Of a DNA stretch of 7,390 nucleotides, positions 6,193-7,390 are shown one piece after another. Below the pieces are notes generated by a model. The model was not told the origin of the DNA. It made no database searches and saw nothing but the letters and a program-made list of their open reading frames with translations. How positions within the stretch are numbered: the first letter of the stretch is position 1; each line of letters opens with the position of its first letter. The DNA is from Rhodobiaceae bacterium (GTDB lineage Bacteria; Pseudomonadota; Alphaproteobacteria; Rhizobiales; TMED25): positions 1 through 7,390 of the forward strand of contig PAHC01000020.1 in NCBI GenBank assembly GCA_002704755.1, in the 5' to 3' direction. A program made the position numbers and the translations under genes.

Positions 6193-7186
6193 CAAATCAA
6201 TACTTGGTTTAACAATGGGAGATCCGGCAGGAATATCTGCTGAAATAACTATTAAATCATGGCTCTCAAGAAAAATAAAGCCCGTAACGCCCTTTATTTT
6301 TTTTGGTAGTAATAACCTATTATTAAGAAGAGCAAGAGAAATGGGTTTAAGTATCGAAACAGAAATTATTAAAAATTTTCATAATTTTGACCCTGACTGT
6401 TTTTTTAAATTCATCCCAGTTTTTGATATACCTATTATTGATGAAAAATTGGGTATATATGAAAAAAAGAATGATAGCGCAATAGTTGAATCAATATTAT
6501 CTGCCGCTGATTTCTTAAAAAACAAAAAGATAAACGCCATTGTAACAAATCCTGTTAACAAAAATTCTTTAAAATACAATACAAGACATTACAGTGGGCA
6601 AACAGAATTATTAGCTGATATTTTTAATTCAAAGCAACAAGTCATGCTATTAAACTCTAAGGATATGAGGGTTATACCACTTACCCGACATATACCAATC
6701 AGTTCAATTCCTAGCTCCATCAGTAAGAAACTTATTATTAATACAACAATAATAGGCATTGAATCGTTAACAAAATTTTTTAATATAAAGAAACCAAAAG
6801 TTGCCATAACAGGATTGAACCCACATGCAGGTGACAATGGGCTCATTGGCAATGAAGAAAATCAAATTATTACACCTGCAGTTGAATATTTACAAAAGAA
6901 ATCATATCTAGTTCAAGGTCCATTATCGGCTGATAGTTTATTCCATGAGAGTAGTATAAAAAAATATGATTTGATTGTCTGTATGTATCATGATCAAGCT
7001 TTAATTCCAATAAAGGCTCGCTCGTTATTCTCTGCAGTCAATGTTACATTAGGACTAGATATTGTCCGTACCTCACCCGATCATGGAACAGCATATGATA
7101 TTGCAAACAAATACATTGCCGATGAAACAAGTTTAATTGAGGCACTTAAATTAGCAGAAAAAATGATTAAAACGCATGTCAAATAG
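6176..7186 (+). CDS. pdxA: 4-hydroxythreonine-4-phosphate dehydrogenase PdxA
   Basis: Cytosolic NAD-dependent enzyme of the DXP-dependent vitamin B6 route. It oxidises 4-phosphohydroxy-L-threonine; the product decarboxylates to the aminoacetone phosphate that PdxJ condenses with deoxyxylulose 5-phosphate. Key motifs: TMGDPAGIS (13-21), TNPVNK (124-129), RHIP with metal ligand H172, GLNPHAG with H217, MYHDQ with H272, then K280, N289 and R298 for substrate. All are offset by +6 from the E. coli positions (166, 211, 266, 274, 283, 292). The one deviation is Q142 in GQTE, where E. coli has H136; T143 is kept. At 336 residues it is full length and otherwise looks active. Translation starts at TTG, with AGGA 8 nt upstream. 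It overlaps surA by 17 nt and rsmA by 11 nt, pointing to coupled translation. A B6-synthesis gene fits a free-living organism. Confidence 0.97.
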   Translation: MISKINKSILGLTMGDPAGISAEITIKSWLSRKIKPVTPFIFFGSNNLLLRRAREMGLSIETEIIKNFHNFDPDCFFKFIPVFDIPIIDEKLGIYEKKNDSAIVESILSAADFLKNKKINAIVTNPVNKNSLKYNTRHYSGQTELLADIFNSKQQVMLLNSKDMRVIPLTRHIPISSIPSSISKKLIINTTIIGIESLTKFFNIKKPKVAITGLNPHAGDNGLIGNEENQIITPAVEYLQKKSYLVQGPLSADSLFHESSIKKYDLIVCMYHDQALIPIKARSLFSAVNVTLGLDIVRTSPDHGTAYDIANKYIADETSLIEALKLAEKMIKTHVK

Positions 7187-7390
7187 TCTTAAAAATACTC
7201 AGTATTATAAAAAATTATTGGAATTAGAAGGCATCAAACCAAGCAAGAAATTAGGGCAGAATTTTATTTTCGATAAAAATATTCTTAATAAAATTGTATC
7301 CCTACTTGACCCTACTTCAACAGAATTAGTCATAGAGATAGGACCTGGACTAGGAGGTTTAACAGAAGCTATGCTGGATAGTGGTTTAGG
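7176..7390 (+). CDS. rsmA: 16S rRNA dimethyltransferase RsmA (KsgA), N-terminal 71 residues, cut by the right edge
   Basis: S-adenosylmethionine-dependent enzyme that dimethylates two adjacent adenines near the 3' end of 16S rRNA (A1518 and A1519 in E. coli) late in small-subunit assembly. The visible part has the family opening KKLGQNFIFDKNIL (24-37), which binds SAM and RNA, and motif I, VIEIGPGLGGLTEAM (52-66), which holds the methionine part of SAM. An in-frame TGA at 7164-7166 precedes the ATG, so the start is unambiguous; no Shine-Dalgarno site is seen. It overlaps the end of pdxA by 11 nt. The pdxA-rsmA adjacency is the same as in E. coli. Family proteins are about 270 residues, so roughly three quarters of the gene lies outside the window. 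Confidence 0.97.
   Translation, partial: MSNSLKNTQYYKKLLELEGIKPSKKLGQNFIFDKNILNKIVSLLDPTSTELVIEIGPGLGGLTEAMLDSGL

Noticed and set aside
6379..6852. Two minus-strand open frames (6379-6579 and 6589-6852) inside pdxA
   Set aside because: Both are antisense to an intact, motif-rich pdxA, and their hydrophobic look follows from the codons of the sense strand.

Overview
The window carries seven genes, all recognisable from sequence. It is strongly AT-rich (roughly 30% GC by eye) and densely packed. It reads as a chromosomal segment of an AT-rich, Gram-negative alphaproteobacterium that makes LPS. The inference rests on a complete set of LPS-export membrane components, an alphaproteobacterial-style LptD (CxxC motif in the N-terminal part, a single Cys near the C-terminus) and a short SurA with one vestigial parvulin-like region. 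Low GC, tight spacing and a kept vitamin B6 gene suggest a streamlined, possibly marine, free-living lineage rather than a Rickettsiales-type parasite. I cannot fix the genus.

Layout: positions 1-834 (minus strand) hold the first 278 codons of pepA, a leucyl aminopeptidase that runs out of the left edge. Positions 835-929 are a 95-bp divergent spacer, the only real intergenic region, and probably contain the promoters for both directions. From 930 to the right edge everything is on the plus strand and almost certainly one operon: lptF, lptG (17-nt overlap), lptD (8-nt gap), surA (10-nt gap), pdxA (17-nt overlap), rsmA (11-nt overlap, truncated by the right edge).

How the genes fit together: LptF and LptG are the inner-membrane permease of the LPS extractor. 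LptD is the outer-membrane translocon that receives the LPS. SurA is the periplasmic chaperone that in model bacteria helps LptD and other barrel proteins fold. PdxA makes a pyridoxal phosphate precursor and RsmA dimethylates 16S rRNA; neither is part of LPS export, but both sit beside lptD-surA in E. coli too. The arrangement joins two loci that are separate in E. coli: pepA divergent from lptFG, and lptD-surA-pdxA-rsmA. LptA, LptB, LptC and LptE are not in the window.

I see no mobile element, CRISPR array, RNA gene, toxin-antitoxin pair or unknown protein family, so there is no evidence here for an undescribed system. The points worth a second look are fine-scale: a Gln in place of the substrate-binding His of PdxA, the cysteine layout of LptD, the reduced SurA, Shine-Dalgarno sites found only before the two TTG-start genes, and a small palindrome and tandem repeat in the divergent spacer.
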